Assembly: GCF_003020125.1 (NCBI RefSeq)
Contig: NZ_PYFW01000001.1
Location: 2,089,974-2,153,973 of the forward strand
Source: Bradyrhizobium sp. MOS003
GTDB lineage: Bacteria > Pseudomonadota > Alphaproteobacteria > Rhizobiales > Xanthobacteraceae
Reading direction: 5' to 3'
Length of the DNA: 64,000 bases
Made by a program: the position numbers and the translations under genes. Below the pieces are notes generated by a model. That model was given only the letters and a program-made list of their open reading frames with translations. It was not told the DNA's origin and made no database searches. Below are positions 27,394 through 35,810 of the stretch, one piece after another; positions within the stretch are counted from its first letter, which is position 1; every line of letters begins with the position of its first letter.

Positions 27394-29046
27394 GTGAATA
27401 GACCTGCCCGGGTCGTTGCCCAATCGAAATCGTCCGATTCGCTGCAAGGCATGGCGCTGCTGCGCGATCCCCTGCTCAACAAAGGCACCGCCTTCACGGA
27501 AACCGAGCGCGAGGCCCTGGGGCTGCGCGGCCTGTTGCCGCCTTGCGTGCTGACGATGGAGACGCAGGCGCAGCGCGTCCTCACCAATCTGCGCACGCTG
27601 CCCACGGACCTGGAAAAATACGTCGCGCTGAACGCGCTGCATGACCGCAACGAGGCGCTGTTCTTCCGCGTCGTGGTCGACAATATCGACGAGATCCAGC
27701 CGATCATCTACACCCCGACGGTCGGGCTCGCCTGCCAGAAATACGGCCTGATCTTCCAGCGGCCGCGCGGCATGTTCATCTCCTCGCGCGATCGCGGCCA
27801 GATCGCCGAGCTTCTGAAGAATTGGCCTTATCAGGCCAAGCTGATCGTCGTCACCGACGGCGAACGCATTCTGGGACTTGGCGATCTCGGCGCCAACGGC
27901 ATGGGTATTCCCGTCGGCAAGCTGTCGCTTTATTCCGCCTGCGCCGGCGTGCATCCGGAAGCCTGCCTGCCTGTCGTGCTCGACGTCGGCACCAACAACG
28001 AAGAGCTGTTGAACGATCCCTATTATCTCGGCCTGCGCGAGCGGCGGCTGACGGGCGAAGCCTACGACAGCTTCGTCGACGAATTCATGCAAGCCGCGCG
28101 AAAGACCTTTCCGGGCGTGCTGATCCAGTTCGAGGATTTCGCCAATCATTCGGCGTTCAAGCTGTTGCACAAATATCGCGATGAAGCCTGCGTCTTCAAC
28201 GACGACATCCAGGGCACCGCGGCGGTGGCGCTGGCGGGCCTGTTCTCGGCGCTGCGTGTCAATGGCGGCAAGCTGAAGGACCAGCGCATCCTGTTCCTCG
28301 GCGCAGGCGAGGCCGCGACCGGCATCGCCGATCTCGTGGTGTCTGCCATGATGGCGGAGGGCGCCTCGGAAGCCGAGGCCCTACGGCGCAACTGGCTGGT
28401 GGATTCCCGCGGACTCGTCGTCGGCAGTCGCGAAGGCCTCCACGGTCACAAGCTCCGCTATGCCCATTCCGACCAGGCGCCGATCGCCGACTTCCTTACC
28501 GCGATCAAGACGCTCAAGCCGACCGCGATCATCGGCGTTGCCGCGGTTGGCGGCGCCTTCACGCCCGAAGTGCTCAAGACGATGGCCGAGCTCAACGAGC
28601 AGCCGATCGTGTTCGCGCTCTCCAACCCGACCTCGAAGGCGGAATGCTCGGCGGAGGATGCCTATCGCTACACTGAAGGGCGCGCGCTGTTCGCCTGCGG
28701 CAGCCCGTATGATCCGGTCAAGCTCAACGGCCGCAGCTTCGTGCCGCGCCAGGGCAACAACTCCTACATCTTCCCCGGCGTCGGCCTCGGCGTCATCGCC
28801 AGCGGCTCGAAGCTGGTGACCGACGAGATGTTCATGGCGGCGGCCCACACGCTCGCCGATTGCGTCGGCAAGGAGGATCTTGCGCAGGGCAGCCTCTATC
28901 CGGCCCTGCCTCGCATTCGCGAGGTCTCGATCCGCATCGCCGCGGCCGTTGCCGACGTCGCCTATCAACGCGGGCTCGCCGACGGACCCGCGCCCAACGA
29001 CGTCAAGGCTCTCGTCCAGTCGCAGATGTACGAGCCGCATTACTGA
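27394..29046 (+). CDS. NAD-dependent malic enzyme
   Basis: Oxidative decarboxylation of malate to pyruvate, cytosolic. It is 550 residues, the MaeA/SfcA-type length without the phosphotransacetylase-like tail of larger rhizobial enzymes. Visible signatures are IYTPTVGLACQ, the malic-enzyme motif FEDFANHSAFKLLHKYRDE followed by CVFNDDIQGTAAV (metal-binding acidic residues), and the NAD-binding loop FLGAGEAATGIA. GTG 27394 is chosen because it follows GGGGGAATTT; a TTG at 27382 lies upstream of the site. It is a single gene. Confidence 0.95.
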   Translation: MNRPARVVAQSKSSDSLQGMALLRDPLLNKGTAFTETEREALGLRGLLPPCVLTMETQAQRVLTNLRTLPTDLEKYVALNALHDRNEALFFRVVVDNIDEIQPIIYTPTVGLACQKYGLIFQRPRGMFISSRDRGQIAELLKNWPYQAKLIVVTDGERILGLGDLGANGMGIPVGKLSLYSACAGVHPEACLPVVLDVGTNNEELLNDPYYLGLRERRLTGEAYDSFVDEFMQAARKTFPGVLIQFEDFANHSAFKLLHKYRDEACVFNDDIQGTAAVALAGLFSALRVNGGKLKDQRILFLGAGEAATGIADLVVSAMMAEGASEAEALRRNWLVDSRGLVVGSREGLHGHKLRYAHSDQAPIADFLTAIKTLKPTAIIGVAAVGGAFTPEVLKTMAELNEQPIVFALSNPTSKAECSAEDAYRYTEGRALFACGSPYDPVKLNGRSFVPRQGNNSYIFPGVGLGVIASGSKLVTDEMFMAAAHTLADCVGKEDLAQGSLYPALPRIREVSIRIAAAVADVAYQRGLADGPAPNDVKALVQSQMYEPHY

Positions 29047-29296
29047 GGCCGCTGAGCCGACGCTTGATCGGCGCCGGAGCGCGGATCCGGTTAGGCGCTC
29101 GCCAGGCTTTCGCTGGGCGCCTGATTTCGCTGCTTGGGGGGCCGGGTCGGGGCCGTCTGTCCCGATTCAGGACGCATCACTGTGGTGGAATCGTCACAGC
29201 TGACGCGAAACGGCGGCGGCCTCAGGCCCGCTTTTGTTCCGACAAGGTTCTGCCCCGATTGCCCACCGAAACTCCGCATCGTTCGGAGGGCGCATC

Positions 29297-29815
29297 ATGT
29301 CTTGCATTGCACGTGCCGAAACTGCCCAGATTTCATTGGCAACCTCGAGCCGGCTGCTGCTGGCCATCGTCGGTGCCGCCTCGCTCGCTGCTTGCGCACA
29401 ATCGCCGGTCGGCCGCCAGAAGGCCGATCTCGCGGCGACCGGCCGGCACGCTGCGGTGGAACGGCCGCACAAAGTGGCGGCGCTGCACCCACGGCCGATC
29501 AGCCGGCTGCGCATTCCCGATGGCGATGCAAAGCAGGCACCTTCGCACGGCGTCGCCAGCTTCTATTCGGATACGGAGACCGCGAGCGGCGAGAAGTTCG
29601 ACAAGAACGAATTGACCGCGGCCCATCCGAGCCTGCCGTTCGGCACGAAGCTCCGCGTCACCGACGTGTCCTCCGGCCGCTTCGTGACCGTCAGGGTCAA
29701 CGACCGCGGTCCCTATGTTCGCGGCCGCATCGTCGACATCTCGCCGTCCGCAGCCGAGGCCCTCGGCATGGTCGACAGGGGCATCACCAATGTCCGGCTC
29801 GACATCGTGCAATGA
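29297..29815 (+). CDS. RlpA-like septal ring lipoprotein
   Basis: A 172-residue lipoprotein. A lipobox SLAAC puts the lipidated Cys at residue 33, after a leader with a hydrophobic core LLLAIVGAAS. The C-terminal ~85 residues form a double-psi beta-barrel: GVASFYSDTETASGEKFD and TVRVNDRGPYVRGRIVDIS. RlpA proteins act on peptidoglycan in the outer envelope, often at division sites. No SPOR domain is present. ATG 29297 follows CGGAGGGCGCATC. It is a single gene in a 250 bp gap after malic enzyme. Confidence 0.9.
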   Translation: MSCIARAETAQISLATSSRLLLAIVGAASLAACAQSPVGRQKADLAATGRHAAVERPHKVAALHPRPISRLRIPDGDAKQAPSHGVASFYSDTETASGEKFDKNELTAAHPSLPFGTKLRVTDVSSGRFVTVRVNDRGPYVRGRIVDISPSAAEALGMVDRGITNVRLDIVQ

Positions 29816-29931
29816 GGCAAGCTGCATCGAGCTCGACCCGCCGTACTTAACCGACTGTTAGCCGCTCTGTCGCACCATGGGTGTCCAACAAGTCGGGGCC
29901 CCGGGTTCGGGGCCCTCTCGGGAGGTGGCGC

Positions 29932-30084
29932 TTGAACACGATCCAGTATCTCGAAGATCAGGCTGCGCGCGCCGAGCGGCTCGCAAAACGGATCACGGAT
30001 GCGCTGACGATCGAAAGGCTGCTGAGCTTTGCGGGCGAGCGTCGCCGCGAGATCGAGGTCATCGCCGGCAAACGGAGCGCCTGA
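29932..30084 (+). CDS. Small hypothetical protein (50 aa)
   Basis: A 50-residue predicted helical protein beginning NTIQYLEDQAARAERLAKR. The start is a TTG codon behind GGGAGGTGGCGC. Just upstream a 7 bp GGGCCCC/GGGGCCC stem (29896-29915) ends 16 bases before the start. I recall very similar small proteins across Bradyrhizobium, from memory. Function unknown; it is rich in Ala, Arg and Glu and lacks membrane segments. Confidence 0.65.
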   Translation: MNTIQYLEDQAARAERLAKRITDALTIERLLSFAGERRREIEVIAGKRSA

Positions 30085-30128
30085 CCGCAAGCCATGCAAT
30101 GAAAGCATTCGCCCTCGCTGCGAGGCGC

Positions 30129-30153
30129 GGAACTTCTTCTCATCTCCTGCGTC
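30129..30153 (+). promoter_or_regulatory. Candidate EcfG-type promoter (GGAAC-N16-CGTC)
   Basis: GGAAC (30129-30133) and CGTC (30150-30153) are 16 bases apart, one base from the EcfG consensus GGAAC-N16/17-CGTT of the alphaproteobacterial general stress response. It lies 30 bp before the start of the 28-residue membrane peptide at 30184. Confidence 0.6.
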
Positions 30154-30183
30154 ATGTTGTCATTGCATGATGAGGACGAATTC

Positions 30184-30270
30184 ATGGGCTTTGGAAAAGG
30201 TGCTTTGCTTTGGATGCTTGGCGTGCCGCTGCCGATCGTTCTGCTGCTGGCATTGTTCTGGCACCACTGA
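30184..30270 (+). CDS. 28-residue membrane peptide
   Basis: The frame from ATG 30184 to TGA 30270 encodes a peptide beginning MGFGKGALLWMLGVPLPIV and ending FWHH: a short cytosolic-looking N-terminus and one hydrophobic helix with a Pro kink. It is behind GAGGACGAATTC, has a candidate EcfG-type promoter upstream and a clean intrinsic terminator 18 bp after the stop, so the whole unit is a self-contained tiny gene. I recall similar GALLWxLGVP(L/I)PI peptides in many alphaproteobacteria. Function unknown. Confidence 0.7.
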   Translation: MGFGKGALLWMLGVPLPIVLLLALFWHH

Positions 30271-30287
30271 GGTGACAACACGCTCCC

Positions 30288-30318
30288 GAAAAGCGCCGCG
30301 CAAGTGGCGCTTTTTTTT
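30288..30318 (+). terminator. Intrinsic terminator
   Basis: AAAGCGCC (30290-30297), an eight-base loop, GGCGCTTT (30306-30313), then a T run to 30318. This is the clearest rho-independent terminator in the window and ends the unit of the 28-residue peptide. Confidence 0.85.
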
Positions 30319-30334
30319 CCGCGTGAAGCCCTCT

Positions 30335-30649
30335 TCAGGAATGGCTCTCGACGAAGTCGCTGAGATAGTCGGGCAGCCCCACGCCGTCGATATCGCAGCG
30401 CGCTCTGATCTCGCCGGCGACATCGGTCGAGATGTCCTTCATCCAATGTTCGAGCGTGTTGAACGAAATCACCTTGATGGGGTCGTTGAAGCAGCCGGCG
30501 ACGAGCTCGCCGATCGTGGCTTCGAGATCGCTTCGTTCGATGCGAATCTCTCTCGCCTTGTCGAGGCGATCGATCACGACGAACATGGTCTTGTCTGCGC
30601 CATAGGGCACGACCGGGGATGGCACGCCAGCTTCGAGCATATGAGGCAC
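30335..30649 (-). CDS. Conserved hypothetical protein (104 aa)
   Basis: A 104-residue soluble protein, mixed alpha/beta with a Asp/Glu-rich composition (for example ERSDLEATIGELVAGCFNDP). GTG 30649 sits after AAGGCGTGA; an ATG three codons in is the alternative. It is transcribed towards the small-peptide terminator. I recognise no domain. The next gene upstream on the same strand is a 90-residue protein of similar character. Confidence 0.62.
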   Translation of the reverse strand: MPHMLEAGVPSPVVPYGADKTMFVVIDRLDKAREIRIERSDLEATIGELVAGCFNDPIKVISFNTLEHWMKDISTDVAGEIRARCDIDGVGLPDYLSDFVESHS

Positions 30650-30725
30650 TCACGCCTTGGCTTCCGATCTCCAACAACAGGAAAAACCGGCAGAAGGTTC
30701 CAGCGCGCCTGCAGGTGAATTGCCG

Positions 30726-30998
30726 TCAGAGAAATTCTCTCCAGCGCGAGAGCTCGATGACGTGCTCGGGGGAGAGGATGCCGGTCACGAGCGGCGGCTG
30801 CGCCGCTGTCCGGATCTCATAGAGATGCCGGGTCGCGGCCGGCTTCGCCATGAACGCCGAGATGCATTCGTCCAGAGTGCCTTCGATGACTTGGTAGGGC
30901 TCCCGGTCAGGCTGACGCTGATTGGCCAGTGACGGCCATTTGTTGAGAACTGCAAACGCACCGAAGTCGACTTTTGACTCCGCAACCATATCCCCCAT
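30726..30998 (-). CDS. Conserved hypothetical protein (90 aa)
   Basis: A 90-residue soluble protein (starts MGDMVAESKVDFGAFAVLNKW, contains EGTLDECISAFMAKPAATRHLYEI). It has a perfect EcfG-type promoter (31111 to 31087, reverse strand) about 88 bp upstream, so it may belong to the general stress response. No recognised domain. It lies 76 bp upstream of the 104-residue gene, possibly in the same transcript. Confidence 0.65.
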   Translation of the reverse strand: MGDMVAESKVDFGAFAVLNKWPSLANQRQPDREPYQVIEGTLDECISAFMAKPAATRHLYEIRTAAQPPLVTGILSPEHVIELSRWREFL

Positions 30999-31086
30999 CG
31001 CACCGCCTCACGCAAAAAAGCCCAGCACGCCGATTTCGCGCGCCCGGGCCTAACACCTGTCGCGGCATCTCGATGCCTCACCCCAG

Positions 31087-31111
31087 AACGCGGCAGCCGG
31101 CAAAAGGTTCC
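31087..31111 (-). promoter_or_regulatory. Candidate EcfG-type promoter (GGAAC-N16-CGTT)
   Basis: On the reverse strand GGAAC (31111-31107) and CGTT (31090-31087) are 16 bases apart, an exact match to the EcfG consensus. It reads towards the 90-residue gene at 30998. It overlaps a perfect 10 bp stem, CGGCAGCCGG (31091-31100) with CCGGCTGCCG (31111-31120), which could alternatively be the end of the oxygenase-esterase transcript. Confidence 0.6.
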
Positions 31112-31129
31112 CGGCTGCCGCTGTCGCAA

Positions 31130-33796
31130 TCAGCTCGCCGCCGCCGCGATTTTGAAGCCCGGGCCAGGCTCGTCGCGACTGACCTCCGGCAGGCCGGCGA
31201 AGCGTCGCAAGGCTTCCGCCATCTGCACCCGGCCGGACACACCCGTGATCACCACATCGACCATGGTGAAGGACGAATGGAAATGGCCGTGCGCCTTCAG
31301 TTGTTCGACCGGGACGCCCGCGGCCGACATCGCCTCGGCATAGGCGATGCCTTCGTCGCGCAACGGATCGAACTCGCAGGTCGTCACGAAGGCCGGCGGC
31401 AATTTTTCGACCTTGCCGCGCAGCGGCGAGGCGCGCGGATCCGCGCGGTCCGCCGGCGAGCAGTAGAGGTCCCAGAACCAGTACATCAGCCCTCGCGTCA
31501 GGAAGTAGCCCGCTGCGTTGTCGTTATAGGAGGGACGATCGAAGCTGCAGTCGGTGACCGGGCAGATCAGCAGCTGGCCGGCGATCTCCGGTCCGCCACG
31601 GTCGCGCGCGAGCTGGCAGGTGACGGCAGCGATGTTGCCGCCGGCGCTCCAGCCCGCGACCAGCACCGGGCCCGGTCGGCCGCCGAGTTCCGTGGCATGC
31701 TCGGCGATCCAGCGCGTGGCCGCATAGCCGTCTTCGGCCGCGGTCGGGAAGCGATGCTCCGGGGCGTGGCGATAGCCGACGCTGACGAACATCATGCCGG
31801 TCCGCCGTACCATGTCGCGGCAGAACGGCTCGTCGGACTGCTCGTCACCGAGCACCCAGCCGCCGCCGTGGAAATAGACCACGACCGGATGCGGCCCCGG
31901 CGTTGCCGGCTTGTAAACGCGGTACGGCAGCGCACCGTCGGTGACGGGCAGGGTGCCATCGACGATGCCGCCGATCGGCCGGCCGGCGGGGCGGCCCTTG
32001 TTGAACTCGTTGACGAAGGCGCGTGCGCCGATCGCGCCCATCGACTCGATCGGCGGCAGGTTCAGCGACGTGAGCAGGTTGAGCACCAGCCGCACGTCGG
32101 GCTGCAGCCGCACCACCTCGCCGTCGTTGCATTGCGTGGCACCATTGGGGCCGGTGAGCTTGAAGCCGAGCATGCCGCGGCTGACCACCTCGTCGCAGAT
32201 GCTGCGATAGGGGCCGACGCCGCCGGTATAGGGCATCAGGCCCTGCACCTTGCCGGGGACGTTGGCGCCTGTGTACCAGGTGTTGGCGAGCCGGTGCAGC
32301 GTCACCATCGAGCAGTCGGCCATGTGCCTGTTCCAGCCGGCCTGCGCCGTCTCGGTCGGCTCGATCGTGGTGAAGCCGGCATCGCGCAATGCCGCGAGGC
32401 GATCCACGACCCAGTCGACATGCTGCTCGATCGACACCGCCATGTTCGACAGCACCGACGGGCTGCCCGGCCCGGTGATCATGAAGAAGTTCGGGAAGCC
32501 CTCGACCGTGAGCCCGAGATAACTTTGCGGTCCCTGAGCCCAGACGTCGGTGAGCGATTTGCCGCCACGCCCCGTAATGGGATGCACGGCGCGGATCGCA
32601 CCGGTCATGGCGTCGAAGCCGGTTGCGAACACGATGACGTCGACGTCGATCTTCCGCCCCGCCGTCGTGATGCCGCCGGCCGTGATCGCCTTGATTGGTT
32701 CCTGGCGCAGATTGACCAGCGTGACGTTCGGCCGGTTGTAGGTCGCGTAGTAGTTGGTGTCGAGGCACGGACGCTTTGCGCCGAAGGGGTGGTCGTCCGG
32801 CATCAGCGCAGCCGCCGTTTGGGGATCCTTGACCGCCGCGCGGATCTTCTCGCGGATCAGGTCTTGGACGATCTTGTTGCCGTCGACGTCGACGGCCTGG
32901 TCGGCCCAGAGCTGGGTCAGGATATGGACGAGGTCGCCGGCGGCCCAGGCCCGTTCGAACCGCTCACGGCGCTCGGCATCGCTGAGCTGCCAGCTCACGA
33001 CGGTCTGCTGCGGATAGGGGACGCCGGCCATCGACTGGCGCGCCTGCTCGCGATAGGCGGCGCGGTCGCTCTGGAAAAAGTCCATGCGATCGGCCGGCGC
33101 CGGGCCGTTATGCGCCGGTAGCGCGAAGTTCGGCGTGCGCTGGAACACGGTCAGTTGCGCGGCCTGCTCGGCGATCAACGGGATCGACTGGATCGCCGAC
33201 GAGCCCGTGCCGATCACCGCGACCCGCTTGCCCTCGAGATTGACGCCGTCATGCGGCCAGCGTCCGGTGAAATAGACCTCGCCCTTGAAATCCTTGACGC
33301 CGTCGATCTCCGGCGGCTTCGGCGCCGAGAGGCATCCGGTGGCCATGATGTAGTGGCGGCAGGAGACCGGCGCGCCGTTGTCGGTGATGATGAGCCAGCG
33401 CTCGGCCTTCTCGTCCCATTTGGCTTCGGTGACCTTGGTCTTGAAGCGGATGTCGCGCCTGAGATCGTAGCGGTCGGCGACGAAGCCGAGATAGCGCAGG
33501 ATCTCGGGCTGGGCTGCGTACTTCTCCGACCAGGTCCAGGCCGTATCGAGCTCCGGATCGAAGGTGTAGCTGTAGTCGATGGTCTGGATGTCGCAGCGGG
33601 CGCCGGGATAGCGGTTCCAATACCAGGTGCCGCCGACGTCTCCGGCTTCTTCGAGGGCGACGGCCGAGAGGCCGGCCTTGCGCAGGCGATGCAGAAGATA
33701 AAGGCCGGCAAATCCGGCGCCGACTACGGCGACATCGACCTGCTGAGCGGTTCCGCGCTCGTCGGAGGCCCGTGTGGCAACCATCGCGTCAGACAT
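31130..33796 (-). CDS. Baeyer-Villiger-type flavin monooxygenase fused to HSL-type esterase
   Basis: An 888-residue two-domain enzyme. Residues ~20-560 are a class B flavin monooxygenase: FAD loop GAGFAG (26-31), GGTWYWNRYPGARCD (55-69), NADPH loop GTGSSA (196-201). The Baeyer-Villiger fingerprint FxGxxxHxxxW is FKGEVYFTGRWP at 170-181, so the His position is F176. Residues ~600-870 are an HSL-like alpha/beta hydrolase: HGGG (643-646), nucleophile S717 in GWSAGG, acid D810, His near 838-840. Together the halves would oxidise a ketone to an ester and then cleave it. The gene is monocistronic; its ATG is followed by short Thr/Asp-rich residues with no signal peptide, so cytosolic. Confidence 0.9.
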   Translation of the reverse strand: MSDAMVATRASDERGTAQQVDVAVVGAGFAGLYLLHRLRKAGLSAVALEEAGDVGGTWYWNRYPGARCDIQTIDYSYTFDPELDTAWTWSEKYAAQPEILRYLGFVADRYDLRRDIRFKTKVTEAKWDEKAERWLIITDNGAPVSCRHYIMATGCLSAPKPPEIDGVKDFKGEVYFTGRWPHDGVNLEGKRVAVIGTGSSAIQSIPLIAEQAAQLTVFQRTPNFALPAHNGPAPADRMDFFQSDRAAYREQARQSMAGVPYPQQTVVSWQLSDAERRERFERAWAAGDLVHILTQLWADQAVDVDGNKIVQDLIREKIRAAVKDPQTAAALMPDDHPFGAKRPCLDTNYYATYNRPNVTLVNLRQEPIKAITAGGITTAGRKIDVDVIVFATGFDAMTGAIRAVHPITGRGGKSLTDVWAQGPQSYLGLTVEGFPNFFMITGPGSPSVLSNMAVSIEQHVDWVVDRLAALRDAGFTTIEPTETAQAGWNRHMADCSMVTLHRLANTWYTGANVPGKVQGLMPYTGGVGPYRSICDEVVSRGMLGFKLTGPNGATQCNDGEVVRLQPDVRLVLNLLTSLNLPPIESMGAIGARAFVNEFNKGRPAGRPIGGIVDGTLPVTDGALPYRVYKPATPGPHPVVVYFHGGGWVLGDEQSDEPFCRDMVRRTGMMFVSVGYRHAPEHRFPTAAEDGYAATRWIAEHATELGGRPGPVLVAGWSAGGNIAAVTCQLARDRGGPEIAGQLLICPVTDCSFDRPSYNDNAAGYFLTRGLMYWFWDLYCSPADRADPRASPLRGKVEKLPPAFVTTCEFDPLRDEGIAYAEAMSAAGVPVEQLKAHGHFHSSFTMVDVVITGVSGRVQMAEALRRFAGLPEVSRDEPGPGFKIAAAAS

Positions 33797-34024
33797 GGCA
33801 TCCTCCCGAATGTTTTGTTTTGCCGGCAGGCTATCGCTGCAGGTTCAGCTTGTCATCAGAGCAAGTGCAATCTTCGGTGGTCGTTTGCGGCGGCATCAAG
33901 GCCGATTGAGTCTTGCGGTGCTACACGCACCGCGATGCACAATGGCCGTGATGACCCGGGGTAATCATGCCCGGTCCATCTGTGTATGCTTGCGGTTACA
34001 AGTCACGCGTAGCGATCGAGCGTC

Positions 34025-34237
34025 ATGCCAGAGTTGAGTGAGCGGACCAAAGCCAACATGGACGTCGTCCTGGAGGAGACGTGCCGGCAATTGCCGCATG
34101 GCGGCGATCACGACAGTCGCAGGTTCATTGCCGAGCGCCTGATCGAGGCAGCGCGGGCGGGGCACTCCACGCTCGGCGAACTCGGCATCGTCGCGCGGCA
34201 CGCACTGGCGGAGATTCTCGCAAAGCGTGGTGCCTGA
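34025..34237 (+). CDS. Small conserved hypothetical protein (70 aa)
   Basis: A 70-residue mostly helical, charged protein beginning PELSERTKANMDVVLEETC, ending in HALAEILAKRGA. It resembles the small DUF-type proteins I recall in Bradyrhizobium with the pattern DHDSRRFIAERLIEAARAG. No recognised domain. It lies in the gap between the divergent oxygenase-esterase and the carboxylesterase-like gene on its own strand. Confidence 0.65.
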   Translation: MPELSERTKANMDVVLEETCRQLPHGGDHDSRRFIAERLIEAARAGHSTLGELGIVARHALAEILAKRGA

Positions 34238-34314
34238 GCCGCAAGGCTTGCCTCTCCGCGCGCTCCGGACTTAACCTCACGAGGACCTTATCCGCGCATC
34301 GAGATGCTCCGAAG

Positions 34315-35790
34315 ATGCGATCCTTGCTCGCGCTTCTTGCTGCCTCCATTGTCCTGTGTTGCGCCGGCTCGGCCGTGGCGCAGCCGGTTGGACAGTTCCC
34401 ATTTGCGCTGACGCGTGAAGGACAGATGCTCGGTGCCGTCGAAGGCGAGGTGGCCTCCTTCAAGGGACTGGCTTACGCTGCGCCGCCGGTCGGCGCGCTG
34501 CGCTGGCGCCCGCCGCAGCCGACGCCGGAAAGTTCGGAGATGCGCACCGCCTACGAGTACGGCGCGCCGTGCCTTCAGACGTCTTTGCCTGATACGAACG
34601 AGGACTGCCTGACGCTGAACGTGTTCCGTCCGTTCGGGATCGACGGCCCGCTGCCGGTGATGATGTTCATCCACGGCGGCGGCTTCATCAGCGGTACCGC
34701 GAACGAGCGGCTGTTCGACGGTGCCAGGCTGGCGCAGGCCGGCCTCATCGTGGTCACCGCAAATTATCGCCTAGGCGCGCTCGGCTGGCTCGCTGATTCC
34801 GCGCTGACGGACGGCGGCTCCGGCAATTGGGGCCTGATGGACCAGATCGCCGCGCTGCATTGGGTTCACGACAACATCGCAGCCTTCGGCGGCGATCCCG
34901 ACAACGTCACCTTGTTTGGCAGCGGCGCAGGCGCGACATCGATCGCGCTTCTCATGCTGTCCGCGCAATCGCGCGATCTGTTCCAAAAAGCCATTCTGCA
35001 ATCGATCCCCGCCCGGGCGCGGCTGCGTTCGTCACAGGAGGCTGAGGCTGTCGGCCGGCAGTTCGTGGCGGCGTTCGGACCGCAGGCGGGATTGCGCGCA
35101 GTCGAGCCGCGAGGCCTGCTTGCCGCCGAAGCCCGTCTGCTGGAGCAATCGCGGCACGGCTTTGCGCCGATGATGGACGGCGCTCTGGTGACCGAGGATA
35201 TCGCTGCAGGCTTCGCGGCCGGGCATCAAAGCCGCATTGCCCTGATGATCGGCTCCAACGACGACGAGACCGGTTTCGAGGGCGAGTTCGATACCAGGCA
35301 AGAGCTTGCAGCGTCAGGCCTCACGAGCGATGATCTGCGCAAGCTCTATCCCGATCTCGCCAAGACTTCTCTCGCCAGTCCTGCGGATCTTGCGGCGAGG
35401 TTCTACACCGACAAGGTCTTCTCCGAGCCCGCAAGACTGTTGGCGCGCCTGCATGCCGCAAGGGGCGCTGCGACCTTTCGCTATCGCTTCGCCTATGTGC
35501 CCGAGGCGCGTCGCGGCAATCCCGGGGCTGGGCACGGGCGCGAGCTGCAGTTCATCTTCGGTGCGGAGGGTGTGCCCGGAGCGGGCATCTTCTCGCGAGC
35601 CGATCGCGAGGTCGCCAGCCGCATGCGATCCTATTGGATCAATTTCGCCAGGAGCGGCGATCCCAACGGTCCCGACCTGCCGCATTGGGACTCGGCCGCA
35701 GGCCGCGATCGCCTGCTGCTGATCACGAACGATCGCATCGCGAGCGGCGACGATCCCTCGGCGGAGCGTCTCGACCGGCTCGCGCGATAG
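34315..35790 (+). CDS. Type-B carboxylesterase homologue lacking the catalytic serine
   Basis: A 491-residue exported protein with a signal peptide (residues 1-23, ending SAVAQ). It has all landmarks of type-B carboxylesterases: EDCLTLNVFRP, oxyanion HGGGF (H120), the acid E318 (GSNDDETGF) and His H407 (GAGHGRELQFIFG). But the nucleophile elbow reads FGSGAG (201-206) instead of FGESAG: the position of the Ser is Gly204. The frame and bases at 34921 (agc ggc) are unambiguous here. It may be a pseudoenzyme or use S203. ATG 34315 gives the signal peptide; sequence upstream is not coding-like. Confidence 0.85.
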   Translation: MRSLLALLAASIVLCCAGSAVAQPVGQFPFALTREGQMLGAVEGEVASFKGLAYAAPPVGALRWRPPQPTPESSEMRTAYEYGAPCLQTSLPDTNEDCLTLNVFRPFGIDGPLPVMMFIHGGGFISGTANERLFDGARLAQAGLIVVTANYRLGALGWLADSALTDGGSGNWGLMDQIAALHWVHDNIAAFGGDPDNVTLFGSGAGATSIALLMLSAQSRDLFQKAILQSIPARARLRSSQEAEAVGRQFVAAFGPQAGLRAVEPRGLLAAEARLLEQSRHGFAPMMDGALVTEDIAAGFAAGHQSRIALMIGSNDDETGFEGEFDTRQELAASGLTSDDLRKLYPDLAKTSLASPADLAARFYTDKVFSEPARLLARLHAARGAATFRYRFAYVPEARRGNPGAGHGRELQFIFGAEGVPGAGIFSRADREVASRMRSYWINFARSGDPNGPDLPHWDSAAGRDRLLLITNDRIASGDDPSAERLDRLAR

Positions 35791-35810
35791 CGCGACAAAA
35801 TGGGTTGGAC

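Noticed and set aside
30974..33121. 715-codon forward open frame
   Set aside because: It is antisense to the monooxygenase-esterase fusion, which has intact motifs in both domains; the forward frame has no recognised domain.
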